NCBI GenBank assembly: GCA_964035575.1
Contig: OZ037870.1
Coordinates: forward strand, 1,156,014 to 1,220,013
Source of the DNA: Rhynchopus sp. YZ270_cl-10
Lineage: Eukaryota; Euglenozoa; Diplonemea; Diplonemida; Diplonemidae
Direction: 5' to 3'
DNA length: 64,000 bases
Under the pieces are notes generated by a model, which saw nothing but the letters and a program-made list of their open reading frames with translations, did no database searches and was not told the origin of the DNA. Both the position numbers and the translations under genes were made by a program. Shown here one piece after another: positions 42,326 through 52,715 of the stretch (within the stretch, counting starts at the first letter, position 1; each line of letters opens with the position of its first letter).

Positions 42326-42388
42326 GTGCTTTCATCCAGCTGGCATCGTGGGTCAGCGGGAGGTGCCTGCATTAATAACTTCACTTTT
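42326..42388 (+). repeat. Family-C dispersed repeat
   Basis: GTGCTTTCATCCAGCTGGC, GTGGGTCAGCGGGAGGTGCC and TAATAACTTCACTTTT. It directly follows the family A' copy ending at 42322, so two families are joined head to tail. Confidence 0.75.
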
Positions 42389-42971
42389 ATTTTTTGGGGA
42401 AGGTGCAAAGACGAAGAGACTATGTTGTGCAGGATACATCTTGTAGTCACAGCAACGTATTATCTTGAATTTTGGGGAAAGGTACTATTGACAGTTTTCT
42501 TTATACTCCCACTGTATATTCTCTGCACGGACGTTTCGTTGAATGGTCGTGTTTTTTTGATATATTTTTTTATATTGGTGTGAACTGGGGGAGTTCCAAA
42601 GAGTTGTGTCAAGCATCAGAGAGAGAGAGAGAGAGTGTGTGTGTGTTTGATAACGGGTTTAGAGTGGGTAACGCCTGAACGGAGTATGGCCCACTTGTGT
42701 GTGTGTGTGTGTGTTTTCTGGTGAGACCGTTTTTTGTTAAATGGCGAGCTAAAAGAACGGCCACAACTTTGTTTTCTTTTGTAAAATAATAGAGGCAATT
42801 TCCAATACAATTCAATGAAGGATTCTTTTCTCTAAGGAGGGGGGTGAAGGGAAAGTGCTTTCATTTTTTGCCAAACCCCGACTCAGTTGAGGCTCAGGGT
42901 CATCGTACAAAAAAAAAAAATTGTTTGGGTTTTCCTTTTTACATCTTCTGTTGTTGGCCGCAGGGTACTCG

Positions 42972-43029
42972 AGCTTTCATCCAGCTGGCATGGGTCAGCG
43001 GGAGGTGCCTGCATTAATAACTTCACTTT
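42972..43029 (+). repeat. Family-C dispersed repeat
   Basis: Near-identical to 27897-27954 (GGCATGGGTCAGCGGGAGG, TAATAACTTCACTTT). Confidence 0.75.
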
Positions 43030-43342
43030 GTTTCCCCCAAAGACACTCACTATCCTATCTGAGGTTTCCTCCTTGTTCACCCTGTAAGCTGTCACCTAAG
43101 CCCACTGGCTTTGTGACACACGAAATGCTGGGGTTGGAACGACCGGTTTTTTTTTCTTTTGAAATTGTGTGCAAAACCCTTAATGGGTGTGTGCCCCCAT
43201 CTAGCGGCGGTAAAGTGTGTATCGCCTATCATCTTGTGGCTGACTGTTTTCAGATTATCACAAAATAAATGTATTCGTCAGCAGTTACGTAAAAGCGTTT
43301 TTTTTTTGTATTGTGGAGTCTCATCCTCGAGTCCTCACTAAT

Positions 43343-43594
43343 ACAATGTGGGTGATTACGTAAACCTCCCCCCCTAAAAGGTAACCTTTTGAATTTTTTT
43401 TCACATTAGATAACTTCCACTCGGACTTTTTGCTCGATTTTTGCTCCTTTGAACTCAGAATAACGTTTCTGAGATCGCAGGATCAAAAATTGAGCAAAAA
43501 GTCCGAGTGGAAGTTATTTCATTTGCACATAAGTACGAAGGTTACCTTTTAGGGGGGGAGGTTTACGGATTCACCCATGTATCACATTGTTGAG
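43343..43594. mobile_element. ~250 bp fold-back element with very long near-perfect arms
   Basis: The outer arms contain ACAATGTG and GGGTGA[TA]. Then GTAAACCTCCCCCCCTAAAA with GGTAACCTT (43360-43388) pairs exactly with its complement at 43538-43566. The inner arms CTTCCACTCGGACTTTTTGC (43413-43432) and GCAAAAAGTCCGAGTGGAAG (43493-43512) also pair exactly. The loop is under 60 bases and there is no coding content. The inner motif GAGCAAAAAGTCC recurs at 49988-50000 in the piggyBac-like element. Confidence 0.75.
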
Positions 43595-44230
43595 TATGCA
43601 GTCACAGAGGCGAGGGCGCGGGCCTGGGGGGGGGAGGAGGTACGGAGCAGGCGCTAGGCTTTGGACATCCTTCCTTAGCTGGGTATGGAAGGCTCAGGCT
43701 TAATCTTAACCATATTTTCTATTCGTGTGTGTTTTTTTTTTTTTTTTTTTTTTTGTCAGACACTCAGTTTTGTTCAGTTCTGTGCTTTCGTATTTTGTCT
43801 TTTATTATTTCTTGTATTGGGAGAACAGGGTGCTAGTATTGCACTCTTTTTTTTTTTTTTTGACAAAAAAAAAATGCAACAAAAAACAACACCCCAACAC
43901 AATTCCGTTCATCTCTATTTTTTTCTTCTTCTTCTTTCCAAAACACCCTTCTCCCCCTTCCCATGTACGTTACAATAGTAAGATCGATACCTCCCCCCAC
44001 ACCCTCTGTTCTCCTTACCAAATAACCACACTGTTTCATTGACGATGAAAATAGAATGGCTTTGCAATCTATTCAAAAAAAAAAAGATCCATCCTCCCCC
44101 TGAGCTCCTTTCCCCATCACCCTGCAAATTGACCCTGACGCAGTTTAACCACATTTATTTCGCCGCGCTTCACACATTGCATATTTTTTTTTATTCCTAC
44201 GAAGCTTGCTTTAAAGGAGAAATAGTATTA

Positions 44231-44316
44231 CCGGGTATGGTAAATCATCCCTCAAACAGGAGGATTTGTGCAATCAACGAAAAACAACTTTACTTACCTA
44301 CCCGATCCTACTATTT
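44231..44316 (+). repeat. Family-J dispersed repeat abutting a hAT-like insertion
   Basis: GGTATGGTAAATCATCCC, AGGAGGATTTGTGCAATCAA and CTTACCTACCCGATCCTAC. The hAT-like element begins two bases after its end. Confidence 0.6.
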
Positions 44317-45096
44317 TCAGGGCTTTCCGCAGGGGGGACCAGGGGGGACCGCTGGTCCCCCTGGGGGAAAAATGAAAAAATAAGGGGGGACCAGGGGGGA
44401 CCAGCCTGCCCTTGAGGGTTCTGAGGCTTCCTATTTGGACTTTTCCAGATTTTTTACATTTTTTCGTGCCGTCCTGTCCAGGGCGTTCGCTATCGCCATC
44501 GTTTTTTCCTGATCGTGGCGAAATGCCAAAAACCCTTAAATTTTTGCTTTTTTACTAGTGCTTAAAATAGCCGGTCAAAAATTTTTTTCCGCCGGAGAGA
44601 AGCTAGTTCGTGGGGGGTGAATCCCTGGTACTGAGTGGTCAGAAAAAATTTGCGATTTGCGCGTGTTCCCTTCCCCAGCACAAGTGCTATTACAGCTGAA
44701 CTTTTCTGATACTAAAACCAGCAAAACGATGGAGAATTTCATCAATCCCCCCTCACTGAGGGTCTCTTTGTGTTGTTTAATCAAACAGATGTACAAGAGA
44801 GAGGCATCTGTCATATGAGACTTCATCCTTAGTTTGCTTATTTTCAATAAACTAAAACGTCTCTCTGCCGTTGAAGGTACAGTTGACACGACTAGTGACA
44901 CCTTCTATAACAGGGGGTACGGGGCACCTTCAGCAGACTGCAGGATTGAGGAGCGAGCGGGAGTGCTGGGGAAACTTCCTCTCACGGCAGGCGGGTTTGC
45001 GGAACAGTGGACACCCCTCTGCGACCCCCCCTCCGGGGGGGTCGACAGGGTGGTGGGGAGAAATCTCTCTCTCTTTTTTTTTTTTACCCCCCTTTT

Positions 45097-45143
<47 letters not shown>

Positions 45144-45144
45144 T
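45097..45144 (+). repeat. TTTA microsatellite (~12 units)
   Basis: Uninterrupted tetranucleotide repeat inside the hAT-like element, ending directly before the nested CAGGG element. Confidence 0.95.
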
Positions 45145-45145
45145 A

Positions 45146-45257
45146 CAGGGTTTCGCCCCGGTGGGGCGAAGCCCTGGGGCGAAATAAAATGTCATTTTTT
45201 CAGGAAAAGATTTTTTTAACGAAAAAAAATATTTTTCGCCCCGGGGCGAACGCCCTG
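45146..45257. mobile_element. Nested 112-bp mini inverted-repeat element
   Basis: CAGGGTTTCGCCCCGG on the left and CCGGGGCGAACGCCCTG on the right, with GTGGGGCGAAGCCCTGGGGC repeated near the left end. It is too small to code and probably a nested hAT-type MITE. No clear duplication at its edges. Confidence 0.5.
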
Positions 45258-46099
45258 GTCCTGTCCCCGCACGTTCAAATAGAGGCATAAAGTACGGTTC
45301 CAGCTTCCCCTGCTCCTCTCAAAAATAAGGCAACAGCGGGAGGCAACCGCGAACCCTGTGTTCGCGTCAGTTGCAGGCAAACGTCCAGCATCAGAGACAT
45401 TTGAGGTTGTATACAAGAAGAAGGAGAAGACGTGTCAATCTCATTCAATTATGAGGGTTGGAAGACGGAGGAGATCTAAAATGTTGCGTACCGTGGCTTC
45501 GCCTGGAACCTTGGGGTGCATGACCGCCGTTTATTTAAGAGATGTACTGAGGTTACTGATCAGAAGTCTGACACTCCCTGCGGCTTGTGGTTCACCCTCC
45601 CACCCTCGCACCTTCCACGATTTTGTGCATCAGAGGGGGGAAAGCGCGTCACCTCTCTGCACTGGCAGGGAGTCGCACGCACGAAGCGGCCGCTTTTACG
45701 AGGGGAAAGCTCGGGGCCCAAATCACCCCCGTAGGGGTGATTGACGAGAGTCCTGACAACAAGGCGCGGAAAAAATTTTTTTTCACCTTTTTTTGGCTGG
45801 TCCCCCTGGGAGGCCAAAACCCCAAATCCTGCGGAAAGCCCTGATTTTTGAAAAAAAAAAATTGTGAAATGGAATAAAGGCTGTCCACCGTATGGTAAAG
45901 CGTTTGGTTTCCCTTTCAGCTTTTCTTCGAACAATTCAACCCTCCCAAACAACTCAGATATTTTTTTTCGATACACACAAAACCCCCTTCTTCCTTCTCG
46001 TTTTGTTACACTACACTACACTCAGTACACTAAAGAACCGTTGGGAAGAGCAGAGAAGGGGATTGTACAAGGCAGACCGCAGGCTAGAAAGGCCCCACA

Positions 46100-46240
46100 A
46101 TGGAGAAAGCGATGACCATGGATGAGTTTGTGAAGTCCACTGCAGCCACCAACCTCCCTCGCGAAACAGGCAAGAAAACCTCGATTGGGAAACTGCTGGT
46201 CCGCCACAGAGAAATGAAGCAGAAGGCTCTTCAACAATAA
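46100..46240 (+). CDS. Possible small protein, 46 residues
   Basis: ATG at 46100 to TAA at 46238-46240. Residues include MTMDEFVKSTAATNLPRET and a Lys/Arg-rich C-terminal helix (GKLLVRHREMKQKALQQ). Codons are GC-balanced and free of the homopolymer bias that marks non-coding DNA here. A CACTCAG at 46018-46024 upstream could be an acceptor. It may be a complete micro-protein or one exon of a larger gene; no family recognised. Confidence 0.4.
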   Translation: MEKAMTMDEFVKSTAATNLPRETGKKTSIGKLLVRHREMKQKALQQ

Positions 46241-48235
46241 GAAGAGGATCCCAACTTAAGGGCGAAGAAAGAGAATGATCCAGGAAGAAAAAAAAATCCC
46301 TTTTTTTTCCCCCAGTCCAGAAGGGAGTCAGCACGATGTTAGGGTGGCCCCTTTCTGTTCTTTACAAGAAAAAAACCCCCCCATTTTTTTCCTGTTATAA
46401 TTCACTTTGGTTAATGATCACGTTTTGACAATCAAAGATAAGCTATCTGTGAGTTAGAGGGATCTTACATTTTCTTCTGTACATTTTAGCGTATCTGCAA
46501 TTAACTACCATTTGCTTTGTTACACAATAAAAAAACCTCGCTAGCTTTCCCATTTCCAGTATGCATGCGTTCCTTATTATGTGTAAGGAATGCATGAGTT
46601 TTTTTTTTCAAGTATACTTTTTACATAAAAATTCGCTTTTGACAAGAAATGCAATGAACGAAATCGTTAACGAAACAAAAAAGCCCAAAAAGAAACAATT
46701 AAAATCTATACCACACGGAAAAAGGGCAGGGCAAAAAAAGGGAAGGGCGGTGGTCTGTACACCATTGTTACTCAAAACCGCTGATACCTGAACGAGCGCT
46801 ACGTCCCTAGCTTTTTTTTTATTTTTATTTTTTGAAAGATGAATGATCACCCGAGGTGCGTTCGTCCTCCAGCCTTTTTTTTCCTCTTTGTTAAAGTAGT
46901 CCCTTTTTCTTTATGGAATCTGCGACAAAAAATATAATGAAAACCGAAAATTGGACACGAAGTTTCCAAAATAAAGTCCCCCAGCACCCTGTACGTGCCC
47001 AATTAGTCTTCCTTCGCTCTTCGTGATAAGACTGCCGCGTATTCTGCAATCCCTTACTTGCGATGTATGCACGAGCGGTGCATTCCTCATGTTTTCTTTA
47101 CATTGTTATTGTTTTTCGCAGGTATCCATTGTGATGTCTGCACTAAAAAAGCGGTGTTTTTTTTTCTCTCTGTACAGTGAAATCCTGTATGGAAACTGCA
47201 CCAAACAAACAGATTGTCAAAAAAAAATGTTTATTATTCTGTCTCCTCACTGCGACACTTGTTCCACTATACCAATGCAATGCAGTGGAGCCCACTGGAC
47301 ACGTGCTACCTACACTGTCAAATGAAGCGCCGTTGCTGTCACATGTAATACGAGTGTCGCTGTGAGAGTGTCCAATCGTAGTTCAAAGAAAGATGAAAAG
47401 AAAACGATATTAATGACTTCTTCGAAACCTTCTTTTCAAACCAATTTATAGATTCAAATACAGTTTGTCAAAAAGAAAGTGGAGTTTGCACAGGTGGCAA
47501 CTACGCTATTCTAACACTTCAACCCCTGCCCCCTCAAAAAAAAAAAAATGTTATTGGCGAGTGTTTGTCGGCAAAATATGCTTTACAAAAAACGATCCCA
47601 AATATTTCAAACAAACCCCTAAAACCCCCCTTTTTTTTGCCAACACAATATTTTTTTGTTGTGATCAAGGTTCTAGAGTGCAGCTTTGTGTTCTCTGCAC
47701 TGAACAAGGGATGTATAGGTAACGATCTTGCGCCGTCTGCTGATGACAGCAAGGTACTTCTTCCCGACCCCGTTTAAGGTGTATGGATCCCTTTTAGCAG
47801 GGTGCCTAAAGCACGAGAGGCTCAGGTTCATCTTATAAACTTTTATTTTTTTTTTCCCTTCCTGTAAAAAATGTACCTCTTGAGGGCTATCATTACGTGA
47901 CAGCGCAGAGGCTGGTTTCATCACAAAAAATGCAAACTTTTTGTTCCAAATACCTTTTTTTTCTTCTTTTGTGTTGTGCAAAGCTTTTTTTATTTAGTGT
48001 GCGGGGAACCGGCTCAGCGGGGAACCGGGACCTGCGTCCGCCTACGAACGGTGAGGCATTAGCACTTTTTCAGCTTATCTTTTTAGTGCCGTTGGCATTT
48101 ATACCTCCCCACCCCCAACGTCATATTTCCCATGGATGTAAGCTAGAGGTACATACATATTTTCAAGTTGTTTTTTGTGTCATTAAATCTGCATCACCCA
48201 CAATATGAGACGGACGCATTTTTTTGCCGAAAAAT

Positions 48236-48729
48236 CAGGGGCTCCGCTACCGTATAAAGTTCTGTTGCGGCGCAACAGAAGTCTGAAAATTTTCAAAAAA
48301 AAAAAAAAAAAAAAAAAAAACCATGGTTGAACCACGAGAGTACCATGGGGAACTGGGTTGCTGACCGCACCATCCAGGCTGTACCTCAATTTTTTTTTGC
48401 CTGCGGCGCCATTTTTCCTTTTTTGCTTCGCAAAAAAGGATTCGATGTGTGACTCTGCTGTAAAAAGCTAGATTTTTACACTGTACCCTAAATTTTTTTT
48501 CGCCTGCGGCGCCATTTGTTTGATTTTTTTTTTTGCTTCGCAAAAAAAAAATACAGTTCCCTATGTTCCCAATGTCCCTGCTCAGCAGTGCTGAAAAATT
48601 TTTGGGCACAAAAACAGCTGACCCCCCTATTTTGAAATCTGAATCCCTGGATAAGACACTGGCGCAGGGTGAAAAAAAAAACCCCGCAACAGAACTCAAA
48701 AAAAATCTGAAAACGTAGCGGAGGGGCTG
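48236..48729. mobile_element. hAT-type MITE with perfect 8-bp target duplication (494 bp)
   Basis: Left end CAGGGGCTCCGCTAC, right end GTAGCGGAGGGGCTG, with further inverted blocks (GTTCTGTTGCGG against CCGCAACAGAAC). CGAAAAAT lies immediately outside both ends (48228-48235 and 48730-48737), an exact 8-base duplication as hAT transposases make. Inside is a ~100-bp tandem duplication around TGCGGCGCCATTT (48400 and 48505). No coding capacity. Confidence 0.8.
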
Positions 48730-49058
48730 CGAAAAATATCAACTAAAAAAAAAAAACGGCAATAAAAAAAAAACTGCTTCAAAATTTGTGGGCTGAATTC
48801 GAACGAAAAACACCCCTCCCGAAAGAAATACAGAAATTACCAAAAAAAATTATCAAAAAAAAACCCTCTCCCTCCTCCATCTCTTCCCCACATTTTGTGA
48901 ATTAGTTCCCCCTCCCCTTTTCGCTACATTTTTACTCTTCCGCTAGGATACGAGGCTTTTTGACTTCTTTACGTGATCCTCCCGCTACCCTCCCGTTCTG
49001 GATGAGGCAATGATTATGTACCTGCATGCAAACCCCCCTCGTGGGCACTGTGTGTACT

Positions 49059-49138
49059 GCCAATGAAGTGCCTCTCCGAGAACCAGTGTCTTGCGTCCGC
49101 CGATGAACGGTGAGGCGTGCTTTTCAACTTCTCTTTTG
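49059..49138 (+). repeat. Family-B dispersed repeat
   Basis: GCCAATGAAGTGCCTCTCCG, GTGTCTTGCGTCCGCCGATG, AACGGTGAGGCG and the TTTTCAACTTCTCTTTT tail. The T-arm-like part is deleted. Confidence 0.7.
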
Positions 49139-49662
49139 CTCAGAAAGAAAATTCCCTAAAAAAAATTGTTACACGAGAAGGCATTCCAAAAACTAAGCTT
49201 TTTTTCTATTTTTTTCCACATGGGGACACCGTTCTCTTCCTGTATGGGCAAACAAATTTTAAACAGCAGTATTTTGTTCTTTAGCTAGCTTAGCTTGGTT
49301 AATTTGTAAAATGTGTGTTTGCGGGAGAGGGGCATTCATCTTTCAAGTTTTCGTTTCTTTTGTTTTCTATTTTTTTGTGTCATAGTATTCGCAGAAGGAA
49401 ATTTGAAAAAGAGAAAAAAGAAATACCCCCCTAAGACGCACTGCGTTGTGTCGTTTTGGTTTATTAACAAATCAGAGCACATCAAAGTACAACAGCATGC
49501 TGATGGAGTTATGGCCAAAATATGCATTACAACACGCAGCCCATTTTCCCTCCCCTCCCTTAACGGATGATGTCCTTATCTTTTGCAGTTAACATCAAAC
49601 TAAAATGCTTTTTTCGGCAAAAAACAAAAGCCAAAGCAAAACAGAGAGAACCAACCAATTTT

Positions 49663-51041
49663 TTAACCCTTTAGACCCCAAGCCGTTTTTTGGACCCACT
49701 TTTGAGTTTTGGTTTTTGGGGCTCTCCAACCGGTAAAGGGACCCCAGATGCAAATTTTTGATCGTACCTGGCCGCAATTGAAAGATTTTGAACACGGCTT
49801 TCAATTCCATTTTTTTAAGTTTTTTTTCGAAAAAAAATGTTAGCCCCAAAATGAGGTGAGCATAAAATTGACCTTTTGATTTTTTACTCTCTCTACCTGC
49901 CGAGACAACCCTAGTAAATTATTGCCGCCCAAAAACTGCTTTATTTGAAAGATTCGCCACAAAATCTTTTCAAAGAAAAAAAAATCGAGCAAAAAGTCCA
50001 AGTAGAACCCAACTTAGATGAGTGTAGCTCTGTTAGTAGCATGTTTAAAAATCGATTTCCCTAACGATTTACACTGAAACACCACTACACAACGTAAAAG
50101 TGCATTTTTTTCACGTTTTTGGGCATCTATAGGCCCGAAACACCCCCAGAATGGGTCAGAACGACCCTGTGTGCCGAAAATTCACAAAAAAAGCACCCTA
50201 AAATACGAAAAAATAGTGAAAACCCGGTTTATAGTGTGTTTTGGGTGGGAATAAGGCAAAGGATAGTCAGAAAAAACAGTGCTTTTGGTGGTGGTTCTCA
50301 CGGACTTCCAAAGTGCACTCAGATGTACAAAAGTTTTCGATTCTTGCTTCTTTTGACAGATTTGACATCAAATCTTTCCAAAAATGTGAAAATCTTTTCC
50401 CGAAAATGAGTAGAACCCTACTTATCAACCCTCCTAGCCTTACGACCTTAGCAACGTTAAAACCCATGATTTTGGTGGTAAAATCTCACCAAAATCCGAG
50501 GATATCACAGATGCAATAAAGTTTTCGATTTTTGCGTATTTTGAAAGATGCGAACGAAATCTTTCCACACAAAAAAAGTGTTTTCACGAAAACGAGTAGA
50601 AAATTTTTGATCACATGGAGGCTCTGAAAAGTGACCTTTTTTCAGTACTTTTTCACGCTCCCCGGCATCCAAGGAAAACCCAGATGCATAAAAGTTTTCT
50701 TAGATGGCGTATTTTGAAAGATTGGTGAAAAATCTTTCAAAATATAAAAAAATGTTTTTCTGAAAATGAGTAGAACCCCAGTAATAGCCTAGTGGTATTA
50801 GGAGGGATATTTCAGGGGGTGTTGGTCAAAAAACATGATTTTCCGTGGCAGTCCCGCCTTCCCCCCAGCATCCACAGATATACCCGATGCACAAAACTTT
50901 TCAATTCTTGCTTCTTTTGAAAGATCGGCGCAAAATCTTTCAAAATATAAAAAATGTTTTTACGAAAATGAGTAGAACTTTTCCCATTGCTCGTCGGGAT
51001 TTGCTTGGACATATATGTCCATCTGGGGTCTAAAGGGTTAA
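49663..51041. mobile_element. piggyBac-like non-autonomous element (1.4 kb) with internal repeats
   Basis: The edges read TTAACCCTTTAGACCCC (49663-49679) and GGGGTCTAAAGGGTTAA (51025-51041), a perfect 17-base inverted match including TTAA at both outer edges. TTAA duplication with CCC...GGG ends is the piggyBac hallmark. The interior has at least five diverged ~190-bp units, each ending near GAAAATGAGTAGAAC (about 49999, 50408, 50594, 50768, 50971). A perfect 16-base palindrome (TGGACATATATGTCCA) lies near the right end. No transposase frame. Confidence 0.7.
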
Positions 51042-51662
51042 CAAACGATTAATCAAACTCCCTTAACGGATGATCCCTGGCCTCAACGGTATCAAACGAA
51101 AGTACGGCGTGACAATTAAAACAATTTTTTTTCAGGTGTCCAAAGCTAGAGGCTTCGGTTCATCTCACCATTTTATTTTGTGAACCTTTTTTTTAAAGGT
51201 ATACTATCACGGAGGGCTTTGTATTTCAAGTCAAACCTTTTTTTGATCTTTTTCCCAAAGAAAAAATGTAGCATCCCACCACCCTTCAAGACCCTGCTCC
51301 TCTTCCTCCTCCCCATGCCTTTTTGTGTCATTTGCAACAAAGTTGCTTTTTTTTTTTCCAGTATTTGTTTTTTTCACACCACCTCCCCCCAGTATGAGTT
51401 CCCCCCAAGATTGATTTCAATTTTTTTTTTTTTTGTGAATACAGATATTGTTAGTCTCCTTCTCCCCCTTTCCCTCGCTCAGGAGGCTTTCGATTTTTTT
51501 TTTTTGCATCTTCAAGAACTGTTGTCAGATGGATGTATGTTTTGTTTTGTTCATATGATTTTATGCGGGGGATAGCATCGAGAGTTGTGGTCAGACAGAG
51601 GGGCCTCTTCTGTTCTCCTGATGAAAGTATTATGAATTTTAATTTTTTTTTTACGCACACTA

Positions 51663-51771
51663 CTTTGTGAGCGGAAAGTGTCACGTCGTTCACTCACCCA
51701 ACCGTGCTCCGCAACACCACCACCCAACAGGTGATTTTTAGTGTGTGTGGAAGCGTCAACGCATCAAACAA
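51663..51771 (+). repeat. Orphan copy of the LRR-unit 5' block
   Basis: GTGAGCGGAAAGTGTCACGT, CACTCACCCAACCGTGCTCC and GTGTGTGTGGAAGCG match the upstream block of the LRR units (58756-58850 and 55440-55540), but no LRR gene follows. Confidence 0.65.
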
Positions 51772-51950
51772 CTACAAGAAGGGGGGTGAGGGAACGACAA
51801 GTGACACTTTTCCCTTCCACATTTCCATCTGACGCATTTCATCGTCTTTTTTTGTGTCATCTGACCACAATTTACCTCTTTAGCACCTTTCTGTCTAAAA
51901 ATCTACTTTCCTGCGTTTTCCCCCCCCCCCCATTTTTTTTTAAAATATCC

Positions 51951-52364
51951 CAGGGTATAAGATAGGTTCGCGCCGTTTCCCGGGTTTTCTGGTTTCAAAA
52001 AAATTGCGCGCCTTCCGCACTGCTTCCACATTACACACTTGTCTGGGAACGGAACGAGGCGGCATGGACTCATCACCCATCCGAGACACATCTGACAGCG
52101 GCATCATATCCACTACGGTTTTGAAAGGCTCTTCCAGACAGCGACGGTGTGTTCATATACCCTCTCGCAGCTCCAGTAGGGGCAGTACGAGGTTCTCTCT
52201 AGGAAACAAGCCTTCCCTAGTACGTTTGTGAGAAGAAGACGGCTACCATAACACCACAAAAGTAGGTTTTCCCAGTTTTATTTCCGAACCAAATCTCATT
52301 TTAAACCAGAAACCAGGAAATTCCTGGTTTTCAAACCAGAAACCAGACCCTATCTTATACCCTG
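51951..52364. mobile_element. hAT-type MITE (414 bp) with 7-bp flanking duplication
   Basis: CAGGGTATAAGATAGG at the left and CCCTATCTTATACCCTG at the right. AATATCC stands directly outside both ends. Subterminal GGTTTTCTGGTTT pairs with AAACCAGAAACC. No convincing coding content. Confidence 0.75.
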
Positions 52365-52622
52365 AATATCCACGGCCCTGTCAGGCCCTGACATGACCAA
52401 TGATAGGTGTAATGACATGTCAATGACATATCATTGCCCCTGACAGAACCATCGTGTTTTATTTTTTTGTCAAAAACCCTCCACCAGAGGGTTAAGTATT
52501 TTTCTTTTATTAGTTACACACAAACCTTCCCCCCCCGCTTCTTCCCCGCTCACATATGAGACTTCTGAACAATTTGTTTTTCTTTAGTTTCATTGTATTT
52601 TTGTGAAAGTGAACAAAATAAA

Positions 52623-52715
52623 GGTCAGACCAGAGTTCCCTAATTGTCTCATATCTCTGCCACACTCTTGGGATGGAGGTGTGCTGTCTGTAAAGTATCC
52701 TGGCCGCTTTTGATG
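52623..52715 (+). repeat. Family-G dispersed repeat
   Basis: GGTCAGACCAGAGTTCCC, CACACTCTTGGGATGGAGG and TGCTGTCTGTAAAG. Closest to the copy at 24818. Confidence 0.7.

Larger units (their letters stand above)
44318..45843 (-). mobile_element. hAT-like DNA element (1.5 kb), relative of 27008-27896 in reverse orientation
   Basis: Terminal repeats are CAGGGCTTTCCGCAGG and CCTGCGGAAAGCCCTG. Both subterminal regions match the 27008 element, as does an interior block near 45478-45512 (GTTGCGTACCGTGGCTTCGC, the complement of 27346-27370). Flanks TATTTTCA and ATTTTTGA are only a loose 8-base match. It carries a TTTA microsatellite and a nested mini element. No intact transposase frame is seen. Confidence 0.65.
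35706..46099 (+). other. 10 kb gene-free, repeat-dense region
   Basis: No supported gene. It contains family A (36015, 39901), D (36250, 36526), B (37528), A' (40089, 40920, 41499, 42028), C (42326, 42972), I (41453) and J (40478, 44231), the 37598-39328 and 43343-43594 inverted-repeat elements and the hAT-like 44318-45843 element. Microsatellites occur: CT near 37161-37183, AG/GT near 42620-42650 and GT near 42698-42714. Homopolymers reach 19 G at 37601-37619. Confidence 0.6.

Noticed and set aside
47177-47365. 62-codon frame with a signal-peptide-like start
   Set aside because: Too short and partly formed by A-runs; no supporting acceptor or family, so left out of the gene list.
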